Source: Streptomyces atratus
Lineage (GTDB): Bacteria > Actinomycetota > Actinomycetes > Streptomycetales > Streptomycetaceae
Reading direction: 5' to 3'
Length of the DNA: 64,000 nucleotides
Assembly: GCF_014648655.1 (NCBI RefSeq)
Contig: NZ_BMRN01000027.1
Coordinates: 1 to 64,000, forward strand
This document shows, piece after piece, positions 52,601-59,934 of the stretch; the first letter of the stretch is position 1, and every line of letters starts with the position of its first letter. A program made the translations under genes and the position numbers. The notes beneath the pieces are model-generated. The model worked only from the letters and a program-made list of their open reading frames with translations, was not told the DNA's origin and searched no databases.

Positions 52601-53269
52601 GTGAGATGCACGGCCGACGGCGTGCCGCTGTTCGAACTCTCCACGGTCTTCGGCTACTTCCCGCCATCGGCCTTCGACCACCAGCAGGGCCTCACGGCGT
52701 CGGCCCAGGACCGGGCCCGTCTCGACGAGCCGTGCGACCGTGTGGTCGATCTGACCGCCCGGCCCGCTCGTTACTGCGCCGGGGAACCGCGGCTGCCGGG
52801 CCCCATGCTGCTGATGCTCGACCGGATCACCGGTTCCTGGCCGGACGGGGGCGGCATGAGGCTCGGGCGGCTGCGGTCGGAGAAGGACGTGGTCCCGGAC
52901 GAGTGGTTCTTCCGGGCCCATTTCTTCCAGGACCCGGTGCAGCCGGGGTCGTTGGGCGTCGAGGCCATGTGCCAGCTGCTCCAGTATCATCTGCTCGAGC
53001 GCGGCGCGGCGGACGGCATTCCACGCCCCCGGTTCGAGCCGGTGCTGCCCGGCCGCGAGACGACCTGGACCTACCGCGGCCAGATCACCCCGGCCAACCG
53101 GCTGATCCGAGTGGACATGGACATCGTGGAGAGCGGCACGGACGCACGGGGGCCCTACGCCACGGCGGACGCGTCGCTGTGGGGCGATGACACGTGCATC
53201 TACCGGGTGCGCGGGCTGGGCATGCGTGTGGTGTCCGACGCGGCTCCCGGACCCTCACCCGCTCCATGA
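46655..53269 (+). CDS. pfaC: PfaC-like synthase: KS-CLF-AT-DH-DH
   Basis: 2204 residues. KS about 1-440 with Cys193 (DAACASS), ECHATGT and SNVGHLLASAG. A second KS-fold about 465-830 is a chain-length-factor type: its active-site position reads VSAEEASG, without Cys. AT about 865-1190 has Ser952 in GYSSGES. After a Pro-rich linker come two pairs of FabA-like hotdogs (about 1385-1830 and 1840-2190). Each pair has one His-bearing half (His1677 in AGHFKNDPCMPG; His2089 in RAHFFQDPVQPG) and one half with an MP-containing helix (RMPAGLLIEAGQ; TMPFAVLMEIAL). These dehydratases set double-bond position in Pfa synthases. No PfaB gene is present; the AT here probably fills that role. Confidence 0.94.
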   Translation: MEFEPIAVVGRGCVLPDALDPDTFWDNIAAGRTSLSAIPEGRWRLPHHWAMGSVDDHLDRTWTDVGGYVRGFESVFDPGGFRIAPERILSLDPLFHWVMYGVRQALMEAGRAGPLPRAGLVLGNLSYPTPAGAALAEHVWLSAQRPPLRDALLTGVHRQRPDARNRFSSGLPAHLAARALGLGAGAWSLDAACASSLYAIKLACDRLHDGTADLMVAGAVSRADPLYLHVGFCGLSATSRTGRSRPFHQDADGLVHGEGAGFVALMRLSEARTAHLPVLGVIRGVGLSNDGRGAGLISPSEEGQVRAMRLAYDAAGVAPETVSLVECHATGTPVGDAVEARGMARVFGTGDDVPIGSVKSNVGHLLASAGVAGLLKVLGALRAGVRPATLGAQRPLEALAGTPLRVLTAPEPWSGPRRAAVSAFGFGGTNAHLVVDLPDGDPVSAVSRPIRPAAAVTAPTRVRESPGGRTPVAIVALGARVGDGRCTEDFRRAVLGGERRGPAPGIAVELRDLCFPPLALERTVRHQLLVLEAAREAVRSVSLPRERTMVVIGMGVDPEVARAGARWRVPHWLEQAGLAATPESADLARDAFLPPVTAEGVVGTMPNLVANRISTQLDLAGPGFAVSAEEASGLVALELAARAVRSGEVDAALVGATDLSCEAVHQTAQRDLGREDEPGDAAVVLVLKSLDTARRDGDTVVALLDEEATGAPDVVIGDGPDALFDPASTFGRAHAAYGLVAVAVAALSLQHRAVPRPGRPADTAAVARTAKAAVTPLEGPTASVRLRAGDARPWLRGRAPRLHVFSGVDRREVLAALESGAESDAGPARLALVADDDALPGRKEAARRWLAAGGARPADVLYRDRPVTGQTAFVYTNGSAAYPGMGHELMLALPSLGEAVRARHGAIGARLRSRAERGVLDQIWDAAELAVHQTVFTREVLGLRPQAALGYSSGESAALVALGAWPDAAGLYDATRDSGLFTTELTGEMRTVRRHWERLGVEGCRWSSYLVSAPLEAVRAELAAEVAVHLMAVNAPGVCVIGGESRACAAVVARIGADRAIELDYDMAAHAPELAEIREVWRAVHRRPTVDVPGVRFYSGATGQSYRPTAERAAEALTAQGLNTIDFAATVEQAWADGVRVFVEHGPRKLCTGWIKRVLGDRDHVAVALDTPGDTGLRQPCLAVAELVVAGVPVHADELFARLAEAATEVPRPGPTVTVPVLAPPCLPPLEPALVTLPRAPELAPVPDLEAGRPDAPGGAAVACPGTAGPRPLPDVRPTGSDGRDPRAAGARAAVLRQSLRVAALHQEITAGHAEAHQRFLQMSALAVTVLRSTVPVPVQPPGPPAPRPTAGPPPVPVRPAPRSAFLPAPPPEAAPAPLLRPGPKFDRAQLEHLASREISTLFGPRFAEQDAYAVQTRMPEPPMLFTDRVTGIDAVPAALVAPGPVRTDGTIWTETDVRPDSWYLDSTGRMPAGLLIEAGQADLLLLSWLGVDLLNRGERAYRLLGCEVTYHGGPPEAGDTLRYEIHIDGHAEHEGVRLSFFHYDCYVDGELRLSIREGQAGFFTPEELAGSGGVRWDPAERPPGDDLPFDPPAVRCGRTYFDADRVRALAQGRPADCFGPGWEATAAHVRSPRLDDGKLRLLHEVTAFDPAGGPWGRGYLRAETPLSPDDWFFAGHFKNDPCMPGTLMLQGGLQAMAFYLAAMGFTVNRDGWRFEPVGGHPCKAMCRGQATPAGRRVVYEVFVRGVSAGPVPTLYADVLGSVDGARAFLGRDVALRLVPDWPLSHWRRSGPPVVQGSGTPVPLPLLGGLAGHREKKPMATAADGFPFDYTSLLACAWGRPSEAFGTAYEPFDSTRKVARLPGPPYHFMSRIVSVDGPQAGMQEGSSVVAEYDVPARAWYFEQSGGRTMPFAVLMEIALQPCGWLASYVGSALTTDTDLLFRNLDGAGTVTGEVTPATGTVRTHAELTRVSRSGDMIIESFQVRCTADGVPLFELSTVFGYFPPSAFDHQQGLTASAQDRARLDEPCDRVVDLTARPARYCAGEPRLPGPMLLMLDRITGSWPDGGGMRLGRLRSEKDVVPDEWFFRAHFFQDPVQPGSLGVEAMCQLLQYHLLERGAADGIPRPRFEPVLPGRETTWTYRGQITPANRLIRVDMDIVESGTDARGPYATADASLWGDDTCIYRVRGLGMRVVSDAAPGPSPAP

Positions 53270-53607
53270 CGCGAGTGCCCGGTCGAGGGCTGGGCACTCG
53301 CCGTGGCGCCCGCACCGCACCTGACAAGGCTGCTCCGGTGCGGGTGGAGGAGTTGCGAGCCGGGTTCGAACGTGTGCGGGCGGCACTGGTGGAGGCGGAA
53401 GAGTTACTGAATCACCGGGTGATCGGCCTGGAACAGTATCTGGAGGCACTGGCGGAACAGGAGGCTCCAGTCGTGTCCGAGGTCGTCGGACCGGCTGTCG
53501 TCGAGATTCCGGTGCCAACTCACCGGATCCAGAAGCACGTTCGACCAGGAACGACCGCACCTTCGGAAAGGCAACGGCGTGTCAGAGGGCATGAGGGCCC
53601 CGGATGA
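53266..53607 (+). CDS. Small uncharacterised protein coupled to the PfaC-like gene
   Basis: A 113-residue frame whose ATG 53266 overlaps the PfaC stop (ATGA). A basic N-terminus is followed by an amphipathic helix (VRVEELRAGFERVRAALVEA, then EELLNHRVIGLEQYLEALAE) and a Val/Pro-rich stretch. No family recognised. The overlap looks like operon coupling, but the helix could also come from an inserted mobile gene, and the C-terminus is low-complexity. Confidence 0.45.
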   Translation: MTRVPGRGLGTRRGARTAPDKAAPVRVEELRAGFERVRAALVEAEELLNHRVIGLEQYLEALAEQEAPVVSEVVGPAVVEIPVPTHRIQKHVRPGTTAPSERQRRVRGHEGPG

Positions 53608-54020
53608 CTCACCGAGGCCCTCGCTGCGCGCCGAAAGATCTTGTTGCTGCGCTCGCTGGTTTGGGCGAGGACCCGAGCCCGGAGGGCTGCGAGGACGATA
53701 GGGGCGTCGTCGCGGGTGAGATGGTGATGTCGTTGTACCTTGAGCGGTTTCCTGGTCTTCAGGAGGGCGCGGTGCATGGCGGTCCGGCTGCTGCCGAACA
53801 GTACGGCGAAAGGTCTGCGGCCAGGCCGACCCGTAGATGGAGCACCCACAGCAGGCAACCTCAACCATCGGCACATCGTCACCGTGTACAACTTCGGGAT
53901 CGGCCTGCACACTGGGCATCCCTTGATCTGTCGTGTCATGGTGTCCGCGGTGCACGGCGCCGATCCGGCCTGCAAACAGCACCATCCCCCTTATCCGTTC
54001 ACTGTCCTCTGGAGGACGCA
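53608..54020. other. Spacer with a possible kinase relic
   Basis: About 410 bases. At 53857-53943 (+) the sequence AGNLNHRHIVTVYNFGIGLH resembles the beta-4 region of a Ser/Thr kinase (LxHxHIVTVYDFG). It has no continuation and is only weakly supported. The final bases carry the TGGAGG Shine-Dalgarno of the GH5 gene. Confidence 0.35.
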
Positions 54021-55940
54021 GTGAGACGAACCCTGGTCCCGGCACTGCTGTCAGGGGCGCTGCTCCTCGGAGCGCTCGGAGCCGCCACGGCGGCTGCTTC
54101 CACGGGCACGGCGCCCACGACCCGCATACCGGCTGCGGACAACGCGGACAGTCTGGTCGATGCGTGGACCGCACCCCTGAGTACCCGTGGCCGGTACGTC
54201 GTCGACGCCTCCGGCAACCGCTTCAAGCTCAAGTCAGCGAACTGGCAGGGAGCACAGGGGTCCTGGACCGGGTCCGGAGACATCAATGACCCGGCGAACC
54301 ATCATGACGGCGAGAAGGCCGACGAGATGCCGCTCGGTCTGGATCGCACGCCGATCCAGACGATCCTCGCCGATTTCCACGAACTGGGCGTCAACAGCAT
54401 CCGCCTGCCGTTCTCGAACGAGATGCTGCACAATCAGCGGCCAGTCTCCGACGCCTCGGTCGCCGCCAATCCACAGCTGCGGGGCAAGACGCCGCTCCAG
54501 GTCTTCGACGCCGTCATCGCCGCCACGACGGCGCAGGGCTTCGCGGTGGTCCTCAACAACCACACCAATACCTCACGCTTCTGCTGCGGCCTGGACGGCA
54601 ACGAGCGCTGGAACACGAGTCAGTCCACCGCTCAGTGGGAGAACGACTGGATCGCCCTCGCCCGCCGCTACAAGGGCAACAAGCGCGTCGTCGGAGCCGA
54701 CCTCTACAACGAGGTTCGCCGTACTGTCACCGACGACGCCAACTGGAACTGGGGCGACGACCACGACTGGTGGACCGCTTCCCAACGCCTCGGCGACCGG
54801 CTCCTGACCGAGGCCAACCCCGACCTGCTGGTGATCGTCGAAGGCATCAACTGGCAGGGTGTCCCCCTCGACGGGATTTCTCATTGGCGCCCCACGCTGG
54901 AGCCGGTACGTACGGTGTCGCACACCCTGGTGGCTTCGAACAAGCTCGTGTACTCAGCGCATTTCTACGGGTATACGGGTCCGAATCACACCGGCGCCAG
55001 CGGGCTCGGCGAGACCCACGATCCGCGCTATCAGGAGTTGTCCCGCGAAGAACTGTTCGCGACGCTGGACCGCCAGGCGTTCTTCGTCGCCGGTGAGACC
55101 GGCCGTCACTTCACCGCGCCGGTGTGGATCAGCGAGTTCGGTATCGGCAGTGACGAGACGAATCCGCAGGCCCGCACGTGGTTCGGTAACTTCGTGGACT
55201 ATTTGATCGACCGGGACGCCGACTTCGCCTACTGGCCGCTGGTCGGATGGACCGGACACGGTACCTGGTCGATCCTGAACTACGACGCGCAGGGGCGCCG
55301 GTCGGGGATTCTCGGCGGCAGTGACTGGCGCGCGGCCCACTGGAGCCGCCTCGTCGGCGCACCGCAGAAGAACGGTCCGGTCGCGGTCGCCGATACGTGG
55401 GACATGCTCAACCTCGATCACGCAGACGCGGTCCAGTCACTCCGGTCACGGGCCCGGGGAGACTGGGATCCGGGAGCCCGTAAGGGAGTGTGCCCCGACG
55501 GCCAGCGCCTCGCCGGTCTGGCCCACAGGGATGGTCGGGGTCTGTGCACCGACGCCAGTGCTTCCCTGACCGTTCCTGCCGGTGCGCAGTCCACCGTGGT
55601 GCGCGACGAACGCCATGTCCAGCAGGGCGACTGGGCCAGTGGATACACCAAGTACCAGTGCGGAGTGAACCAGTTCATCTCCGGGTACAGCGTGCGAGGC
55701 CAGGAGGTATCGACGGTGCTGTGCACTCCCGCGGGCCACACACTCGGGTTGAGCGGTCGGACCGTCTGGTTCGACCGTGGAGACAACCGTCCTGCCGGGG
55801 AGCCGGGTGGCGAGTTCACCCCGGGCAACTTCAAGGGCCAGTGCCGCACCGATGAGTATGTGGCGGGTATCGCCTTCACCGGCGCCTGGGCCAAGGGGAA
55901 GACCCCGGACGCCCTTCTGTGTCGGGAGCTTGAGGGCTGA
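54021..55940 (+). CDS. Secreted GH5-family glycoside hydrolase (cellulase-like)
   Basis: 639 residues from GTG 54021 with a TGGAGG Shine-Dalgarno five bases upstream. A signal peptide (VPALLSGALLLGALGAATAA) precedes a GH5 catalytic barrel: LGVNSIRLPFSNEML, VVLNNHTN, the acid/base in ADLYNEVRR (Glu231), HFYGYTG, and the nucleophile in VWISEFGIGS (Glu372). The C-terminal about 190 residues (from GDWDPGARKGVCPDGQRLAG) form a Cys-containing accessory domain with two similar halves (VCPDGQ... / YQCGVNQF...CTPAG... / GQCRTDEYVAGIAF...CREL). Substrate likely a beta-glucan or related plant polymer. An isolated gene, not part of the lipid locus. Confidence 0.9.
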   Translation: MRRTLVPALLSGALLLGALGAATAAASTGTAPTTRIPAADNADSLVDAWTAPLSTRGRYVVDASGNRFKLKSANWQGAQGSWTGSGDINDPANHHDGEKADEMPLGLDRTPIQTILADFHELGVNSIRLPFSNEMLHNQRPVSDASVAANPQLRGKTPLQVFDAVIAATTAQGFAVVLNNHTNTSRFCCGLDGNERWNTSQSTAQWENDWIALARRYKGNKRVVGADLYNEVRRTVTDDANWNWGDDHDWWTASQRLGDRLLTEANPDLLVIVEGINWQGVPLDGISHWRPTLEPVRTVSHTLVASNKLVYSAHFYGYTGPNHTGASGLGETHDPRYQELSREELFATLDRQAFFVAGETGRHFTAPVWISEFGIGSDETNPQARTWFGNFVDYLIDRDADFAYWPLVGWTGHGTWSILNYDAQGRRSGILGGSDWRAAHWSRLVGAPQKNGPVAVADTWDMLNLDHADAVQSLRSRARGDWDPGARKGVCPDGQRLAGLAHRDGRGLCTDASASLTVPAGAQSTVVRDERHVQQGDWASGYTKYQCGVNQFISGYSVRGQEVSTVLCTPAGHTLGLSGRTVWFDRGDNRPAGEPGGEFTPGNFKGQCRTDEYVAGIAFTGAWAKGKTPDALLCRELEG

Positions 55941-56243
55941 CGTCCGCGATCGGAAGTACCGACAGCGGCGTCCGACGGTCCGCTGGGCTGAGCCCTGTGG
56001 TTCCGCGTACGGACCCGAGCAGGCCGAGGGTGTACGAAGCACGAGCCGCGGGTGTGCGTGTGGCGGGGTCACCCCTCCTTGAGGTGGCCTCGCCATTCGG
56101 GCGTTCGGGCGCCCTCGTCGCAAGCCTGACTGACGTGGTGGCGCAGGTTGTCAGAGGCGGCCGCGGTCGACGCACCTGATGTCTTCGTGTGTCGACACAC
56201 CTGATGTCTTTGGTGACGGGATACCACGCACGACGGCGAGGGA
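55941..56243. other. Intergenic region with a tandem repeat
   Basis: No supported gene. It ends with a 25-bp repeat listed separately and leads into the copper-chaperone remnant. Confidence 0.45.
56166..56215. repeat. Imperfect 25-bp tandem direct repeat
   Basis: Two copies starting GTCGACGCACCTGATGTCTT and GTCGACACACCTGATGTCTT, with about 20 of 25 positions identical. It lies immediately upstream of the HMA-domain frame and could be a regulator-binding site, or duplication debris. Confidence 0.7.
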
Positions 56244-56423
56244 ATGTCGTGCGGCCACTGCGTTTCGGCAGTGTCGTCCGAGACCGGCCTCCTCGGCGGC
56301 GTAGATATCGACCTGCCGAGCGGCGAGGTGACCGTGACCAGCGAGACGCGACTGGCATACGACACAGTTGCGGCTGCCATCGATGAAGCCGACTACGACC
56401 TCATCAGCCGTCGGGAGCAGTGA
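56244..56423 (+). pseudogene. Copper-chaperone-like HMA domain, N-terminus missing
   Basis: The frame from ATG 56244 encodes MSCGHCVSAVSSETGLLGGV, then DIDLPSGEVTVTSETRLAYD and VAAAIDEADYDLI, ending at TGA 56421. This is a heavy-metal-associated domain with the metal-binding CGHC at its start. The first beta strand expected before GMSCGHC is not in frame: a TGA lies at 56214 and no start precedes the strand. The protein is thus about 8-10 residues short. It could be a relic or a minimal chaperone. It is 390 bases upstream of a CopY/BlaI-type repressor. Confidence 0.65.
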
Positions 56424-56813
56424 AGCCAGTGCGCAACCCGGCAAAGCAGAGTTGGGAGTGGGCACAAAGGGTCGCAGCTCATCCCGCAATCCACCTCACA
56501 GCGGCGGCACTCCTACAGCCGGCCGCCGCGCGGGTGACACCAGCGCCCGGCCAACGAAATTGCGCTGCTCACGCAATGGGCTCAGCCGCCCCTGAAACGT
56601 CTCACCACGGTGTCGGCGTTCGCGATCACGAACACGTTGTGCCGCGCAGCTCGCGGCTCAACGGGGCGAGAACAGCGGGCATGACCCGTGTACTCGCCGA
56701 GGGACCACTCCGTCGCACACAGGTAGGGTCGGACCGCCGAACGGGCCGTCCTGTACAGGCTGAGATGGCCCTACTATGGAGCTACGTACAACGGCGGCGG
56801 AAGGAAGAGGGTC
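56424..56813. other. Intergenic region upstream of the BlaI-type gene
   Basis: No supported gene. The last 65 bases carry the probable promoter and operator listed separately, and the AAGGAAGAGG Shine-Dalgarno at 56801-56810. Confidence 0.45.
56751..56777 (+). promoter_or_regulatory. Probable promoter/operator of the BlaI-M56 operon
   Basis: The palindrome CTGTACAG (56751-56758) contains the TGTA/TACA core typical of BlaI/MecI/CopY operators. A good -10 hexamer, TACTAT, lies at 56772-56777, 37 bases before the ATG. The palindrome overlaps the expected -35 position, as in an autorepressed promoter. Assignment is by pattern only. Confidence 0.5.
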
Positions 56814-57182
56814 ATGCGACGGCTCGGGGAACTCGAGGCGGAGATCATGGACCGTCTCTGGAAGTGGGGTCGCCCTGCCACGGTCCGCGAGGTCGTCGAC
56901 GACATCAACACCCATCGGCCCATCGCGTACACAACCGTGATGACCGTTGCCAACATCCTGTTCAACAAGGGCTGGCTGCAGCGCAGCAAGCAGGGCCGGG
57001 CCTGGCTGTACACACCGGTCCGGAGCCGCGAGGCCTATTCCGCCGCCCTCATGGAGGATGCCCTCGGAACCAGCGAGGACCGCCCCGCAGCGCTGGCACA
57101 CTTCGTGGAGAAGATGTCCGACGAAGAGGTCGCCGCACTGCGGAAGGCGCTGCGGAACACCGGCGGACGATCCAGGACATGA
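56814..57182 (+). CDS. BlaI/MecI/CopY-family transcriptional repressor
   Basis: A 122-residue winged-helix repressor: LGELEAEIMDRLWKWGRPAT, VREVVDDINTHRPIAYTTVM, TVANILFNKGWLQRSKQGRA, WLYTPVRSREAY. These are the DNA-binding helices and wing of BlaI. The C-terminal helical part forms the dimer. A strong Shine-Dalgarno precedes ATG 56814. The stop overlaps the M56 peptidase start (ATGA), the usual BlaI-BlaR1-like arrangement. Confidence 0.92.
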   Translation: MRRLGELEAEIMDRLWKWGRPATVREVVDDINTHRPIAYTTVMTVANILFNKGWLQRSKQGRAWLYTPVRSREAYSAALMEDALGTSEDRPAALAHFVEKMSDEEVAALRKALRNTGGRSRT

Positions 57183-58093
57183 ACGCCGCCCCCGCACTCA
57201 TCGGCTACGCGGCGGCCATCGGGTTCCTCTCTCCCCGGGTGATGCTGCGGAGCGCCTGGCCGCACCGCGCCCCCGCGCTGGCCGCTGCGACGTGGCAGGC
57301 GCTGGCGGCCTCGTTCTCCATTTCGGTGGCACTCGCCGCCTACCACCTCGCCACTCCGACCGAGCACCTCCATGCCGGGGTAATGGGGATTCTTCATTCC
57401 TGCGGAGTGGCTCTCGGCGCCGTGGGATCACACGCCCCCACCACGGCCGACCGCCTCGCCGTCGCGCTCCCCGTCGCTGTCGCGCTGGCCCTGGCAGCAG
57501 GTTTCGCGTTCCAGGTGGTCCGTGCACGCAGGGCACGTTCCCGCCACCGTGCGGTCCTCGACATGGTCGGCCGCCGGTCACACCGGCTGGACGCCATCGT
57601 GGTCGAGCACACGGCCGCTGCCGCGTACTGCCTGCCAGGGAGGCACCCACGCATCGTCGTCAGCGGAGGCGCTGTACGCCTGCTCTCCCCCGAACAACTG
57701 GACGCCGTCCTGGAGCACGAGAGGGCCCATGTCGCCGGCCGCCATCATCTGGCGCTGGCCGCAGTGGAGGCGTTCTCCATGGTCTTCCTGCGGGTACCAC
57801 TGGCCCGGCATGCAAGGGAACAGACCGCGCTCCTGCTGGAGATGATCGCGGACGACCGCGCATTGCGTCGCCATTCGCGCGATGTGCTCGCCTCCGCCAT
57901 GTACGAGATGGCTGCGGCACGAGCCCCCAGGGGCGCGTTCGCCATGGGTGGCGACTCCGCCCTTGTCCGGCTCCAACGAGTACTCGGCCCGCGCCGTGGC
58001 ACGCACCCCGCCTTGCGGGGCTCCGTGGCCGCGGCTGCGATCACGGTGCCACTGCTCCCTCTGCTCGTCACCTGCCCACTGGGCATCGTGTAG
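57179..58093 (+). CDS. M56-family membrane metallopeptidase (BlaR1-like, no sensor domain)
   Basis: A 304-residue membrane protein with about four hydrophobic segments, a zinc motif HERAH (His180, in VLEHERAHVAGRHH) and the downstream Glu region LLLEMIADDRALR. It lacks the C-terminal penicillin-binding sensor of BlaR1, so the signal is unknown. It is coupled by a 4-base overlap to the BlaI-type gene and probably cleaves that repressor when activated. Confidence 0.88.
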   Translation: MNAAPALIGYAAAIGFLSPRVMLRSAWPHRAPALAAATWQALAASFSISVALAAYHLATPTEHLHAGVMGILHSCGVALGAVGSHAPTTADRLAVALPVAVALALAAGFAFQVVRARRARSRHRAVLDMVGRRSHRLDAIVVEHTAAAAYCLPGRHPRIVVSGGAVRLLSPEQLDAVLEHERAHVAGRHHLALAAVEAFSMVFLRVPLARHAREQTALLLEMIADDRALRRHSRDVLASAMYEMAAARAPRGAFAMGGDSALVRLQRVLGPRRGTHPALRGSVAAAAITVPLLPLLVTCPLGIV

Positions 58094-58561
58094 CGGAACC
58101 GCTCTCTTCGCCGTCCTCGCGAAGCGACGTGCCACGGAACGCCCCGTTCCTCGCACGCTGCTCGCTGCTCGCTGCTCGCTGCTATGGGCGGCGTACTGGC
58201 CACGGGTCGCCCTGGCCACGTGCGGAGGTGGGGAGTCGGACCCGGGCGAAGCCCCGGACTCCGCGCACGTGCGCAAGTGGTCGACTCCGCTGCTTCTTTC
58301 GCCCTGACCTATGGACTCCTACGCCCACGGGTGGCCGCCAGCAGAGGGCTTGTTGAGTCCGCGACGGCGTCGGAACCGGGAGAGGAGTGCGGCCGGGATC
58401 ATCCAGGCCGGGCTGAGCGAGCGGTCTCGGTGGGGCAAGAGGCAGAGCACGTCTGGTGGTGACGGCGAAGGCCTGTGCGACGGAGAGGCTCGCAGCTGCC
58501 CCTTGCTGGTGCCACCCGCGGAGGCAGCCACCCGGAGGCAGCTGCCTCGCTGTTGTCGCGG
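58094..58561. other. Non-coding stretch with short tandem repeat
   Basis: About 470 bases, no supported gene. It contains CTCGCTG units repeated three times at 58161-58181 and several hairpin-prone GC-rich segments. The BlaI-M56 transcript and the minus-strand sulfur genes converge here. Confidence 0.45.
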
Positions 58562-59154
58562 TCAATTCCGTCGCAGGGTGGCGAGGGTGTGGTCCAGAGC
58601 GGCTCGGCTGGTGCGGTTGTAGGGGAGCTTTCCGAGCAGGGCGGCCATGGCACAGCTGTTGGTGAGGGCGGAGTAGACGAGGCCTGCCGCGATTCCTGCG
58701 GAGAGCAGCTGGAAGGCGGGGTGGATCAACAGGCCGAGAAGCAGGCCGAGGAGGACGACGGAGCCTGCGGTAAGGCGGACCTGGCGGTCCATCGCCCACT
58801 TGGGCCGCGCCGTTGTTGTGGTGGGCCGGTGCAGGTCTTCGCCGGTGGAGACCCAGGCTGCAGTCCCGCCTTCCAGAGTCGAAGCGGGAATGCCGTTGCG
58901 GGACAGCAGTTCGCAGGCGTTCTGCGAGCGTGCTCCGGAGGCGCAGACCACGAGGAGCTCACTGCGGTCGGCGGCATCGCGCAGGGTCGGCAGGGCGTGG
59001 CCTAGGTCGTCGAGGGGGATGTTGTGGGCGCCGGGCAGGTGACCACCGGCGTACTCACCAGGCGTGCGTACATCGATGACGGTCTGCGTACATCGATGAC
59101 GGTCAGGGAGTGCAGGCGCTCACGGGCGATGTCGGTGGTGAGGGTCGTGTGCAT
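58562..59154 (-). pseudogene. Rhodanese with YgaP-type membrane tail, broken by a 20-bp duplication
   Basis: From ATG 59152-59154 the frame starts MHTTLTTDIARERLHSLTVI and then goes out of frame at a tandem duplication. Removing one 20-bp copy restores TVIDVRTPGEYAGGHLPGAH and the frame through the active-site loop VCASGARS, then GIPASTLEGGTAAWV. The tail carries two membrane helices (TAGSVVLLGLLLGLLIHPAF, LLSAGIAAGLVYSALTNSCA) and a YgaP-like CAMA...LLGKLPYNR end. Such proteins move sulfane sulfur at the membrane. An internal start could still give the C-terminal membrane part. Confidence 0.85.
59065..59104. repeat. Exact 20-bp tandem duplication
   Basis: TGCGTACATCGATGACGGTC occurs twice in immediate succession (59065-59084 and 59085-59104). 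Twenty is not a multiple of three, so it shifts the rhodanese frame. Confidence 0.97.
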
Positions 59155-59190
59155 GGTGCGTGTCATGTCTTTCGCATTGGTGCGGGTGGG

Positions 59191-59934
59191 TCAGATGAGG
59201 CTGTCGATGAGCATGAGGGCGGCCACGACCAGCAGGACGTAGGCGAACGCCCGCTGCAAGCCGTTGCCGGAAAGTTTCGCGGCGAGGCGTTTGCCGTCCC
59301 AGGCGCCGAGGATCGCGGCTCCGGTGAAGGGTGCGATGACGGCCCAGTCGAGGCCGTCGGCGGTGCCGGTGCGGGTGGCGAGCGCGGCCACCGAGTTGAT
59401 GGTGATGACCAGGAGGCTGGTACCGACAGCGGCCTTCATCCGCAGGCCGAGCGCGCCGACCAGGGCAGGCACAGCGAGGAATCCCCCGCCTACGCCGAGT
59501 ACACCGGTGACGGCGCCGAGACCGGCCCCCGCACCGGCGGCCCGCGCCGGTTGCACGGAACTGTCCTCCGCCGAGCGGCCGGGGCGGAGCATGCGCCACG
59601 CCGCGAGCGCGGCGATCACCGAGAAGGCGGTGGTCAGGACGGGGGCGGGAATATCGCGGGCCGCGAGTCCACCGAGCATGGCAGGGACGATGCCCGCGGC
59701 GGCGAACAACAGTCCGGCCCGCCATCGGACGTGGCCGTCCCGAGCGTGGGCGAGCAGGGAGGTGAGCGATGTCGCGGCGACGATGATCAGGCTGGCGGTA
59801 GTGGCGGCGACGGGGCTGAAGCCGAGCAGGTAGATCAGCGCCGGGACGGCCAGGACGCTTCCGCCACCGCCGAGCCCTCCCAGTGCCAGGCCGACTGCGG
59901 CTCCGGCCACCAGTGCCAGGATGAGCGCACTCAT
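59191..59934 (-). CDS. TauE/SafE-family sulfite (anion) exporter
   Basis: A 247-residue polytopic protein with two related halves, each opening with a glycine-rich motif: GLALGGLGGGGSVLAVPALI and GVLGVGGGFLAVPALVGALG. The topology is the usual 8 hydrophobic segments. The start overlaps the stop of the upstream rhodanese gene by four bases. In cst-type operons this exporter removes sulfite or thiosulfate formed during persulfide oxidation. Confidence 0.9.
   Translation of the reverse strand: MSALILALVAGAAVGLALGGLGGGGSVLAVPALIYLLGFSPVAATTASLIIVAATSLTSLLAHARDGHVRWRAGLLFAAAGIVPAMLGGLAARDIPAPVLTTAFSVIAALAAWRMLRPGRSAEDSSVQPARAAGAGAGLGAVTGVLGVGGGFLAVPALVGALGLRMKAAVGTSLLVITINSVAALATRTGTADGLDWAVIAPFTGAAILGAWDGKRLAAKLSGNGLQRAFAYVLLVVAALMLIDSLI

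Noticed and set aside
58156..58183. CGCTGCT repeats considered as a CRISPR-like array or regulatory iterons
   Set aside because: The units are only 7 bp with no spacers. This is a simple microsatellite-like repeat in non-coding DNA.
58200..58300. Hairpin-prone GC-rich segment considered as a tRNA
   Set aside because: No complete cloverleaf, no anticodon arm consensus and no conserved T-loop could be drawn.
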